Assembly: GCF_900007165.1 (NCBI RefSeq)
Contig: NZ_CYGY02000085.1
Location: 1 to 60,863 of the forward strand
DNA length: 60,863 nucleotides
Direction: 5' to 3'
Source: Paraburkholderia piptadeniae
Lineage (GTDB): Bacteria; Pseudomonadota; Gammaproteobacteria; Burkholderiales; Burkholderiaceae
Within the stretch, counting starts at the first letter, position 1; each line of letters begins with the position of its first letter. The position numbers and the translations under genes are program-made. Below are positions 8,713-16,539 of the stretch, piece after piece. The notes under the pieces are model-generated. The model saw nothing but the letters and a program-made list of their open reading frames with translations, did not search any database and had not been told where the DNA came from.

Positions 8713-9040
8713 GATAGTAAGGCGGCGCGGGCCCTGCGGCCGCTGCATGCGGAAGATTTGAGATGAAGACCTGCTGATCGGTGGTGACTCGTCTGCAGTT
8801 CTGAAGTGACGCGGATTCTATATCGCCGTGTGCCGACGAATCAAACGTATGTCGTAAGGATGACGAAAATATACACGGATGAGCCTGTTATATCGCAATC
8901 GCTAGAAATTTCGAAGAAATCCGATACCGAAATGCATCAACGATCAGCATAATTTCGTCGGACGGTTCGAGGCACTTTCTGGTTGTGCAGATGCCGTCAA
9001 ACAGTTTGCTGCTTCCCGATTCTATTTGTGAGAAAAAGAT
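8713..9040. promoter_or_regulatory. AT-rich divergent control region of the fimbrial locus
   Basis: No gene fits in these 328 bases between the divergent response regulator and the pilin gene. The stretch is markedly AT-richer than its surroundings and holds short symmetric words such as GAAATTTC (about 8906-8913) next to AAGAAATCC, which may be regulator sites. I cannot place the promoters with confidence. Confidence 0.4.
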
Positions 9041-9586
9041 ATGAAAGTCAAAAAGTCAGGACTGCTGATCGCGACGGCTATCGCTGCGGGCGCCGCGCTG
9101 CCGACGGCTTCGTTTGCGTCGGATGGGACGATCACGTTTACCGGCAACATCACGCCCAACACCTGCACGATCAGCGGTAACGGCGGTGGCCCGTCGTTCA
9201 CCGTGCAGCTGCCGCCCGTGTCGGTGGGGTCGTTTACCGCCAGCAGCCCGGTTTCGGGCAAAACGCCGTTCAACATCGCTCTGACCAACTGCACTCCGAG
9301 TACGGGCTCTGCCAGCGTGTACTTCGAACCGGGCGCGAGCGTCGATCTGTCGACCGGTCAATTGAAGAACATGACGGGAACGGCGACGTACGTCCAGGTT
9401 CAACTGCTGGACAGCAACGAGCAGAAGGTGGTCATCGGTGCGGGCTACAGTCCGAGCAACCAGACATGGGTTTCCATCGTCAACGGCAGCGCAACGATGA
9501 CCTACAAGGCTGCGTATGCAATGACGGGCACGGTCGGCGCGGGTACCGTGAACACCACGACGATGTACTCGATCGTTTACCAGTAA
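9041..9586 (+). CDS. Type 1 fimbrial major subunit (pilin)
   Basis: A 181-residue chaperone-usher pilin with a 26-residue signal peptide ending FASDG. The mature domain opens with TGNITPNTCTISG, the usual N-terminal strand and first cysteine of fimbrial subunits; the partner cysteine is in ALTNCTPSTG. It ends with the hydrophobic/aromatic MYSIVYQ, the penultimate-Tyr C-terminal strand recognised by PapD-like chaperones. It is followed by chaperone, usher, a small secreted protein and an adhesin, so it is most likely the polymerising shaft subunit. The operon probably starts in the AT-rich region upstream. Confidence 0.9.
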   Translation: MKVKKSGLLIATAIAAGAALPTASFASDGTITFTGNITPNTCTISGNGGGPSFTVQLPPVSVGSFTASSPVSGKTPFNIALTNCTPSTGSASVYFEPGASVDLSTGQLKNMTGTATYVQVQLLDSNEQKVVIGAGYSPSNQTWVSIVNGSATMTYKAAYAMTGTVGAGTVNTTTMYSIVYQ

Positions 9587-9701
9587 GCAATTGCAGTCGC
9601 AGGTTCATACCTGCGTTCCTTGCGGCCGTCATCTGGTTGAGGGGCGGCCGCGAGAAATCCATGGTGAACTCAGGTTCGCCGGTCCATGCGAGTGAAGTGA
9701 G

Positions 9702-10457
9702 ATGGCGGTGCGGAAAAAGCTGGCGGCGGTTTTGACGGTGGTCGCGTTGGCGGCCGGTGTATCGAGTGTTCAGGCGAGCGTGGTCATTAACGGGACGCGT
9801 GTGGTTTATCCGTCCGACGAGCGCGAGGTGACGGTCAAGCTCGTCAACGAGGGTGCGGGCCCGGCGTTGGTTCAGGCCTGGCTAGATACGGGCGACCCCG
9901 CGACGCTGCCCGAAGATGCAAAGGTTCCGTTCAGTCTGTCGCCGCCGCTGTTCCGTCTCGACTCCAGGAAGGGGCAGAGCTTGCGTCTGGTGTACTCGCA
10001 AGAACCATTGGCGCAAGACAGAGAAACCCTGTACTGGCTCAACGTGCTCGACGTGCCGCCGGTCGTCAACGGCCCGGCCGCAGAAAAGAACAGTCTGCAG
10101 GTGGCATTTCGCACGCGCATCAAGGTATTTTTCCGGCCCGCGGGTCTGCCGGGCAACTCGCGCGAAGCGCCCGCGCAAGTCACCTGGAAATTCGTCAAGA
10201 GCGCCAAGGGTGGATACGCGCTGCAGGCAACCAATCCCACGCCCTATTACGTGACTTTTGCGCACGTTGGCGCGATGGCTGGCGGCAAGAAGTGGTTCAA
10301 CGAAAAGGGCGGCATGGTCGATCCGGGTTCGACGGCGGAGTTCGAGATCGAAAGTCCAGCACCGTCGGTAGCCGTACCCGAAGAAGTCGACTATCGCTTC
10401 GTCGACGACTACGGCGCGGGCGTGGATGGCATTTACCGCGCGCCTGGCGCCCGATAA
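9702..10457 (+). CDS. Periplasmic fimbrial chaperone (PapD family)
   Basis: A 251-residue protein with a signal peptide (AVLTVVALAAGVSSVQA), then two immunoglobulin-like domains. Family marks are SVVINGTRVVYPSDEREVTV at the mature N-terminus (the Arg contacts subunit carboxylates), the edge strand segment QSLRLVY, and the ETLYWLNVLDVPP signature of PapD-like chaperones. It caps pilin and adhesin subunits in the periplasm and hands them to the usher encoded next. The spacing to the pilin gene is 115 bases, with no evident terminator. Confidence 0.92.
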   Translation: MAVRKKLAAVLTVVALAAGVSSVQASVVINGTRVVYPSDEREVTVKLVNEGAGPALVQAWLDTGDPATLPEDAKVPFSLSPPLFRLDSRKGQSLRLVYSQEPLAQDRETLYWLNVLDVPPVVNGPAAEKNSLQVAFRTRIKVFFRPAGLPGNSREAPAQVTWKFVKSAKGGYALQATNPTPYYVTFAHVGAMAGGKKWFNEKGGMVDPGSTAEFEIESPAPSVAVPEEVDYRFVDDYGAGVDGIYRAPGAR

Positions 10458-10556
10458 GCCGGCAACACGATTACACAGACCTTGGCGCACTGCACTTGTG
10501 CTGCGCCGGGACGAGTGTGCGCAGCGCATTTGTGCAGAACGAACAACGAACCAACC

Positions 10557-13500
10557 ATGCGTACCAGAGAACAGTCCACTTTTGCATGTGAAAGTAGCAG
10601 GCCCGCCGTCAGGCGCAGCCACGCGCTGATGCTTGGCGCGCTTGCCGCGTCGGTGTCGGCCGTGGGTCACGCGCAAACGTCGACCGTCCCTGACGTTCGG
10701 TTCAACGACGACTTCCTGATGAAGCCACGCGGGCGGAACATCGACATTTCCCGCTTCGAGCGTGGCAATCCGATTCCTGCCGGCGACTATCCCGTCGACA
10801 TTTACGTCAACGGTAACTGGAACGGCAAGGGGCTGGTGCGTTTCATTGCACAGGAAGGGAAGGACAGCGCCGTTCCTTGCATCGACAAGGCATTGCTGCA
10901 GCGCCTTGGGCTCAACTTCGACGTGTTGCCGGACGCCACACGCGCCGAGATTCAAAGGGCGGGGGCGGGAGCGTGCGTCGATCTTGCGGCCATCTCCGAG
11001 AGCGCTTCGTATCAGTTCGACATGTCGGATCTGCGCTTCGATGTCAGCTTGCCCCAGGCTATCGTGCTGCGTGCGCCACGAGGTTATGTGAGCCCGGAAC
11101 TGTGGGATGAAGGCGTGCCGTCCGCGACGCTCGGCTACAACGCGAGCACGTTCCATTATTCAGGGCATGGTAATTCGGGCACGCAGTCGTTCATTGCGCT
11201 GAACGCGGGCATCAATATCGGCAGCTGGCATTTTCGCCAGCAGTCGTCATTGCAGCAGGCGACAGGCCATGGCACGACGTATCAGGACATCGCGACATAT
11301 CTGCAGCACGATATTCCGTCGCTGAAGAGTCAGCTGATTCTCGGTGATTCGTATACCGACGGCGCGGTGTTCGACAGCATCGGCGTGCGCGGCGTGCAGC
11401 TCATAACCGATGACCGCATGCTGCCCGATTCGCTCCGGGGTTACGCGCCCGTGATTCGCGGCATCGCGACGTCGAATGCGCGCGTCACGGTAACGCAGAA
11501 CGGCAACCGTCTGTATGAAACGGTCGTCGCACCGGGGGCGTTCGAAATCAACGATCTCTATGCGACCGGTTATGGCGGGAATCTGCTCGTCACCGTGACG
11601 GAGGCTGACGGTAGCCAGCACAGCTACACAGTTCCGTATGCCTCGGTGACGCAGTTGCTGCGTCCGGGCGCGACGCGCTACAACCTCATCGGTGGCGTGA
11701 TCCGCGACGCGCAGATCGATCATCATAACGCGCTCGTGCAAGGCACGATTCAGCGAGGCATCAGCAACGCAGTCACCGGGTATGCAGGCACGATCCTCGC
11801 GGACGGATATATCGCCGGACTCGTCGGCGCGGCCTTCAATACGCCGTTTGGCGCATTGTCCGCCGACGTCACCGAAGCTCAGGCGAGCGTTCCTCACAGT
11901 CATCAGGGCACGACGGGGCAGAGCTTCCGTATCGGCTACAGCAAGTTCCTGCCGCGGACGGATACGAACCTGGCGGTGGCGGCGTATCGCTATTCGTCGA
12001 GCGGCTTTTGGACTTTGCGCGATGCGATGCTTGGCCGCGACTCGTCGCTTTCCGGGCAGGATCCGGCGCGTGTCGATCGTCAGCGCAATCAGATTCAGGT
12101 GACGCTCAATCAGAGTCTCGGCGAGAAAGCGGGCAACCTGTACGTCGTCGGCTCGACCGCGGACTACTGGAATCGGCGTGGCACGATGACGCAATTCCAG
12201 CTCGGCTATAACAACACGGCGCGGCTGTTCGAAACGCCCGTGAGCTACAACCTGTCGATGGGGCGTCAGTCGAATGGCGTAAACGGTCAGATCAGCAATC
12301 AGGTGTACGCGAGCGTGTCGGTGCCGCTCGGCAAGTCGCCTCGCGCGCCGCAGCTCACGACGAGCGTCGTGCACGACAGCAATTCGGGCTGGTCCGAGCA
12401 GGCCATGCTGACGGGTTCTGCTGGTGTGGACAGCCAGTTCAGCTATGGCGTCTTTGGCTCGCATATGCCGGGTTCGACGACGGGCGGCGGCAATGCGCAG
12501 TATCGCAGTCCATATGCGACGTTCGCGGGCAGCGCGAGCGGGGGCGCCGGCTACGCGCAGGCTTCCGCAGGCATTCAGGGTGCGATTGTGGCCCATCCGG
12601 GCGGTGTAACGCTTGCCAACTATCTTGGCGACACGATTGCCGTCGTCGAGGCAAAAGGCGCCGAGGGCGCGCGCGTCACGAACGGATCGGGCGTGCGCAT
12701 CGATAGCCGCGGCTATGCCGTCGTGCCTTATCTGGCGCCTTACGCTCTCAATACCGTCGACATCGATCCGAAGGGCATTCCCCTTGACGTCGAATTCAAG
12801 GCGACGAGCCAGCAGATCGCGCCGCGTGCGAACTCCGTGGTCATGGTGCGTTTCCCCACGGTGATCGGACGGTCCGCCGTCATCTCCACGAAGCTGCCCA
12901 ATGGCGCGTCGTTGCCGTTCGGCGCGACGGTCACGGACGACAAGGGCAATGCCGTCGGCGCGATCGGTCAGAACAGTCAGCTGTTCGTGAGCGGCGTCGC
13001 GGACGAAGGCACTCTGATTGCGAAGTGGGGCAGCGAGGCGGACCAGACATGCGAGATCGCGTACCGCTTGCCGCCGAAGTCCGAGGACAGAGGCGCGTAT
13101 GCACATGCAACGGGTGTGTGCGGTGACGTCGGTATCGCATCGAATGGCGCATCGAAGCAGGCGGCTGCGTCCAAGCCCATTGTCGTCGAAAGCAAGCCCG
13201 TCGCGGCGATGGACGGTGCGCAGTCCGCCGGACATGCACCCGCCGCCGCGACTGCCGCGCCCAGCGCGCAGGAAGCTGCGCGCCGCACGTTGCCGGCGAC
13301 ACCGGTTGAGCCGGTGGCCGCAGCAACCGCGATCAGGCCTGTCGCTCTGGCGCCGACCTTCCCGACGCTCGCGCGAGCGGCTAACGCGCCGCTGCGCGTG
13401 CCGACAGAGGTCGTCAAGCGCACGTCGGCGTGGGACGACTGGCAGCCGAAGCCCGCCATCTCCACGGGCGAAAGCCAGCCGCCAGTCGATGCGGCGCCCG

Positions 13501-13682
13501 TGGTCAGCACGAGCTACGCGGCGCCCGCCATCGAAGAAACAGTGGCGTCCAATGTCGCGACGACCGACCAGACGGACGGCGCCGGGCGCCTGATGCAGTT
13601 GATGAGCGCTGCGCCAGTGACGATGAAGGCACGCGTCTCGACTTTGTCGATGGTGTCGATGGACAGCGGAGCCGGGCAATGA
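10557..13682 (+). CDS. Outer membrane fimbrial usher with long Ala/Pro-rich C-terminal extension
   Basis: A 1041-residue usher (FimD/PapC family). A signal peptide ending GHAQT is followed by the N-terminal subunit-binding domain (FNDDFLMKPRGRNIDISRFE), the beta-barrel with middle plug domain, and C-terminal domains ending with the conserved cysteine pair around QTCEIAYRLPPK and TGVCGD. The canonical usher ends there, about 175 residues before the stop. The rest is a low-complexity Ala/Pro/Val/Thr-rich tail without recognisable domain. I start at ATG 10557 (MRTREQ), which leaves a signal peptide; the longer open frame from 10482 does not. It forms the pore through which the fimbria is assembled. 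Confidence 0.9.
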   Translation: MRTREQSTFACESSRPAVRRSHALMLGALAASVSAVGHAQTSTVPDVRFNDDFLMKPRGRNIDISRFERGNPIPAGDYPVDIYVNGNWNGKGLVRFIAQEGKDSAVPCIDKALLQRLGLNFDVLPDATRAEIQRAGAGACVDLAAISESASYQFDMSDLRFDVSLPQAIVLRAPRGYVSPELWDEGVPSATLGYNASTFHYSGHGNSGTQSFIALNAGINIGSWHFRQQSSLQQATGHGTTYQDIATYLQHDIPSLKSQLILGDSYTDGAVFDSIGVRGVQLITDDRMLPDSLRGYAPVIRGIATSNARVTVTQNGNRLYETVVAPGAFEINDLYATGYGGNLLVTVTEADGSQHSYTVPYASVTQLLRPGATRYNLIGGVIRDAQIDHHNALVQGTIQRGISNAVTGYAGTILADGYIAGLVGAAFNTPFGALSADVTEAQASVPHSHQGTTGQSFRIGYSKFLPRTDTNLAVAAYRYSSSGFWTLRDAMLGRDSSLSGQDPARVDRQRNQIQVTLNQSLGEKAGNLYVVGSTADYWNRRGTMTQFQLGYNNTARLFETPVSYNLSMGRQSNGVNGQISNQVYASVSVPLGKSPRAPQLTTSVVHDSNSGWSEQAMLTGSAGVDSQFSYGVFGSHMPGSTTGGGNAQYRSPYATFAGSASGGAGYAQASAGIQGAIVAHPGGVTLANYLGDTIAVVEAKGAEGARVTNGSGVRIDSRGYAVVPYLAPYALNTVDIDPKGIPLDVEFKATSQQIAPRANSVVMVRFPTVIGRSAVISTKLPNGASLPFGATVTDDKGNAVGAIGQNSQLFVSGVADEGTLIAKWGSEADQTCEIAYRLPPKSEDRGAYAHATGVCGDVGIASNGASKQAAASKPIVVESKPVAAMDGAQSAGHAPAAATAAPSAQEAARRTLPATPVEPVAAATAIRPVALAPTFPTLARAANAPLRVPTEVVKRTSAWDDWQPKPAISTGESQPPVDAAPVVSTSYAAPAIEETVASNVATTDQTDGAGRLMQLMSAAPVTMKARVSTLSMVSMDSGAGQ

Positions 13683-13768
13683 CGCGGCGTTGCGCGGGAT
13701 TGTACGGATGTCTGAATGTTTGCGATGCAAACATCGCACAGGCGGATGAAATCACAGAGGTGAATGAA

Positions 13769-14056
13769 ATGCACGGATATCTGTATCGGGTGGCGCGAGC
13801 TACGTCGATGGCTGCTGCTTTCGCAGCGACAATAACCTTCGCGAGCAGTGCGCTGGCGAGCGGGCCTATGGTTGGACCGTTCACGCAGCAGTTCATGGCG
13901 GGCGGCGCAAACCCGCGTGGTCCCATCGTCACTCAGCGGGCAATCACGGCGGCACCTGTTGGCGCTTCTGCGGCGATTGCGAATCAGCCTGCCAATGCGG
14001 CTGCTCAGTCTTCACAACAGCAAGGCGGTAGGCGGGGCGGCGGGAGGGTGTTGTAA
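13769..14056 (+). CDS. Small secreted protein of the fimbrial operon (unknown function)
   Basis: A 95-residue protein I do not recognise. A signal peptide (hydrophobic MAAAFAATITFASSALA, cleavage before SGPMVG) is followed by a short mature chain rich in Gly, Ala, Gln and Pro that ends GGRRGGGRVL. AGAGG at 13756-13760 fits the ATG at 13769. The stop codon at 14054-14056 shares its last base with the ATG of the adhesin frame, so translation is probably coupled. Position between usher and adhesin suggests a periplasmic or surface accessory of the pilus. It has no cysteines and no pilin fold marks. Confidence 0.65.
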   Translation: MHGYLYRVARATSMAAAFAATITFASSALASGPMVGPFTQQFMAGGANPRGPIVTQRAITAAPVGASAAIANQPANAAAQSSQQQGGRRGGGRVL

Positions 14057-15118
14057 TGCGTGCGTTTTTCTCGTACCTGGTCGCATGTTTTACGCAGAGA
14101 GAGCGGAAGGCGAGGCGGCTCGGGCTTGTTGCGCGCCTTCTGGTCTGTGCGTTGCTGCGCCGTTGGCGCACACGCGGCCACCTGCACGGCAAATCCCACG
14201 GCGTCCTTTTTGATGGCCTTTCCCGCCGCGATCGTCGTTCCGCGAGATCTTCCCATCAATTCCCCAATACCCGATGCATCGTTCAGTGTCAGTACCACAG
14301 TGCCGGCCGACGGAACGCATGGAGTCACATGCACGTTTACCGGTTCCGAAACCGTGCCCGCCGTTTTCACGAACTATCAAGGTGGTCTCTCGTCGGGGAA
14401 CGTAACGCCGATTGGTAGTACAGGGATTGGCTACACACTGGTGTCGAACCTTGGCAGCACCTATGTGACGGGCACAAAGAACCTGGGCGCTGCCGTCTTC
14501 GCGACAAACTCGACATGTCTCGCGACGCCTTGTTACCTGACGTTGGGACCCACTGTGACAATGCAGCTTGTCAAATTGCAGCAGACGCTCAGCAACCCTA
14601 TGCTGCCGGGCGGCGAGTATATGGACGTCACGATTGGCGGACTGGTGTCCACGACGATATCAGTCTCAAGTCCTATTCAGATCACCAGCCAGACCTGTTC
14701 GGTCACCACGCCGTCGATCAACGTGGATCTCGGAAGTGTACCCGTCAGGAAGTTCACAACGGTGGGGTCGTCGTCTGATCCGGTGAATTTCAACATCGGA
14801 GTCGATTGCACCGGGCTGACCACAAATCTGAATATCACGTTCACCGATGCGTTCAACCCGTCGAACCGGACGAACACGTTGCCGTTGAGTTCGACATCGA
14901 TCGCCAGCGGCGTCGGCATCCAGATCTTGCGCAACGGGGCGGCTGTTTCATACGGACCTGATTCGAACATCGCTGGCACGACCAATCAGATCGCGATCGG
15001 ACAGGTGACGGGCACCACAACCACAATCCCGCTGACCGCGCGCTACGTGCAGACAACATCAACCATCCGCGGCGGTTCGGCAAATGGAGCGGCCACGTTC
15101 ACGATGTCGTATCAATAG
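14056..15118 (+). CDS. Two-domain fimbrial tip adhesin, probable frameshift in the signal peptide
   Basis: From GTG 14060 the frame gives 352 residues: a lectin-like N-terminal half with cysteines (ATCTANPTA, VTCTFTG, STCLATPC) and a C-terminal pilin domain (QTCSVTTPSINVDLGSVP ... VDCTG) ending ATFTMSYQ, the subunit strand that docks with the chaperone. This is the layout of a FimH-like tip adhesin. The GTG frame lacks a convincing signal peptide. The ATG at 14056, with GGGAGG at good distance, opens a frame reading RLGLVARLLVCALL; joining it to the adhesin frame after one extra base near 14158 gives LLVCALLAVGAHA-ATC, a textbook signal peptide. A one-base insertion, natural or a sequencing error, is likely. 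Confidence 0.75.
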
Positions 15119-15231
15119 CGATGGCCCATGGGACAAGCATTCAAGAATTGACAGGGATAGCAATATCGCTGTTGGTGTTAGCAGTAGAAGTAGTTGTGTC
15201 TTTTCATAATTTTTTTAGTAGGTAACAGAAA

Positions 15232-15366
15232 ATGCAAAAAGTCGAACGTAACGTTTTGGAGCAATCGAAGATCGCAGGCGGTTGCTGCAAGTGCTGCAGC
15301 AAGCCGAAGACGCCGCCGGCACCGCCGGCAGGCGGCGGCAACAACAATGGCGGCAGCACGCTGTAA
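15232..15366 (+). CDS. Double-glycine-leader, cysteine-rich precursor peptide (putative secreted peptide/bacteriocin-like)
   Basis: A 44-residue gene too short for routine calling. AGGTAA (15220-15225) precedes the ATG. Residues 1-17 (MQKVERNVLEQSKIAGG) form a double-glycine leader: Gly at -1 and -2, Ile at -4 and Glu at -8 relative to the cut site fit the C39-peptidase leader pattern, although -7 is Gln rather than hydrophobic. The predicted mature peptide has 27 residues: it opens CCKCC, continues with a Lys/Pro segment (SKPKTPPAPPA) and ends in a Gly/Asn-rich tail. The gene has its own terminator and lies just upstream of an acyltransferase, HlyD, C39-ABC and TolC gene set. I infer it is their substrate; I know no described family with this sequence. 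Confidence 0.75.
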   Translation: MQKVERNVLEQSKIAGGCCKCCSKPKTPPAPPAGGGNNNGGSTL

Positions 15367-15415
15367 TCGCCGATTCGGTGCATCTCGGTCATCTTTGACC
15401 TTGTAGCGCTGACAT

Positions 15416-15446
15416 AGCCCCACGCCCCGAGCGTGGGGCTTTTTCG
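15416..15446 (+). terminator. Rho-independent terminator of the precursor peptide gene
   Basis: Perfect ten-pair stem AGCCCCACGC (15416-15425) / GCGTGGGGCT (15431-15440), five-base loop, then TTTTCG. It lies 50 bases after the peptide stop and 100 bases before the acyltransferase, so the peptide is likely made from its own abundant short transcript. Confidence 0.88.
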
Positions 15447-15548
15447 CTTGTTTGCCTGCATGTCGCGCAGACTTGCATCGATCCACGCAATAGCTCGCCG
15501 TTCACCGAACGGCTGTTATCCGATCCCGATCGCAGAATCTCTCACTTT

Positions 15549-16514
15549 ATGATGTCGTGGAAGTCTCCGCTCGAGTGGCCTGGCGCCGTTCGGCGCCGCC
15601 TGGATCGCGCTTTCAAAAGCATCGGTCGTTTCGCACTTCGCGCGATGATGTCGCGCATTCCGCCCGGCGCGATCGAGCCGCTCGCCAGTGCAATCGTGTT
15701 CTGTCAAAAGTTATACAGTCCCAACATCCGCTGGAGCGGGATCGAGCGCCGCGAGTTCGCGCTAGATGTGATGAAGAAGGGCGGCCTGAGCACCCGTCGC
15801 CTGCTCGCAGCCCGCACCCTGGAAAAGCTGGTCGACCAGCGCCTTCACTTCGGCCGTCAACGCCGTTTCGCGGAAGCATGGCCCGACCTTCAACGCGTCG
15901 CCGGCACGCTTGCGCAGACCATCGCGCGACTGAAGAGCGAAGCGCCCGGACGCCCCATCATCGTTTCGCCGTTTCACTATGTGTCGCAGTACGCGAACAT
16001 CTACGTGATCGACGATCTGCGCGCGAAGCTCGGCCTTGCGCGCATCGGCGTCGTATCCGGTGTGCAGCGCGATCTCTACGGCAGCGACGACGCGATGATC
16101 CCCAACGTGGATGTGCTGTACACGTATAGCCAGGACAATCGCAGCGGCCTTGGCCTGCAGGTCGCGCGCTCGCTCAGGCGCAATGGCGTCGTCGTGATCT
16201 TCGCCGACGTGCCGCCGTACACGTTGCATCGTTATCCGATGGAGACCGTCGGCGTGTCGATCTTCGGCCGCGCGGCGCGCATCCACAACGGCGTGTTCCG
16301 CATGGGAGCGCCGCTCGACGCGATCGTGTTGCCGTTCTATCTCCGCTTCGAGCGTGGCAGGTTCGACGGTACTGTTCTCGAGCCCATACGGCTCGCCGAT
16401 CCCGACGCGCCGCAACGCGTCGCGCGCCAGATCGAACAGGCGCTCATGACCAATTTCGAGCGCTCTCTCGTCGCGGGGCATCCTTCCCTGTATGCGTTTG
16501 CGCCCGCGAAGTAG
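15549..16514 (+). CDS. Lipid A biosynthesis-type acyltransferase homologue (LPLAT superfamily) in a peptide export cluster
   Basis: A 321-residue protein of the LpxL/HtrB-like lysophospholipid acyltransferase superfamily. The core IIVSPFHYVSQYANIYV (about 137-153) is the equivalent of the family's H-x4-D/E catalytic motif, but after His143 the acidic residue is replaced by Tyr148. Later blocks VVVIFADVPPY and SIFGRAARIHNGVFRMGAPL correspond to the substrate-binding segments. No clear ribosome binding site is seen; tandem ATGs at 15549 and 15552 are both possible. It stands between the peptide gene and the export genes, only 25 bases before the HlyD gene. It may acylate the exported peptide (or a membrane lipid) or be catalytically altered. 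That role is inference. Confidence 0.7.
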   Translation: MMSWKSPLEWPGAVRRRLDRAFKSIGRFALRAMMSRIPPGAIEPLASAIVFCQKLYSPNIRWSGIERREFALDVMKKGGLSTRRLLAARTLEKLVDQRLHFGRQRRFAEAWPDLQRVAGTLAQTIARLKSEAPGRPIIVSPFHYVSQYANIYVIDDLRAKLGLARIGVVSGVQRDLYGSDDAMIPNVDVLYTYSQDNRSGLGLQVARSLRRNGVVVIFADVPPYTLHRYPMETVGVSIFGRAARIHNGVFRMGAPLDAIVLPFYLRFERGRFDGTVLEPIRLADPDAPQRVARQIEQALMTNFERSLVAGHPSLYAFAPAK

Positions 16515-16539
16515 CACGTAAATAGCTCTTAGAGAATCA

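Noticed and set aside
11247..13739. An 830-codon open frame antisense to the usher gene
   Set aside because: The usher is unmistakable on the plus strand; the antisense product is low-complexity Arg-rich.
15148..15153. Perfect TTGACA upstream of the 44-residue peptide gene as a -35 box
   Set aside because: No acceptable -10 element lies 16-19 bases downstream; CATAAT at 15205-15210 is too far from it. The promoter remains unplaced.
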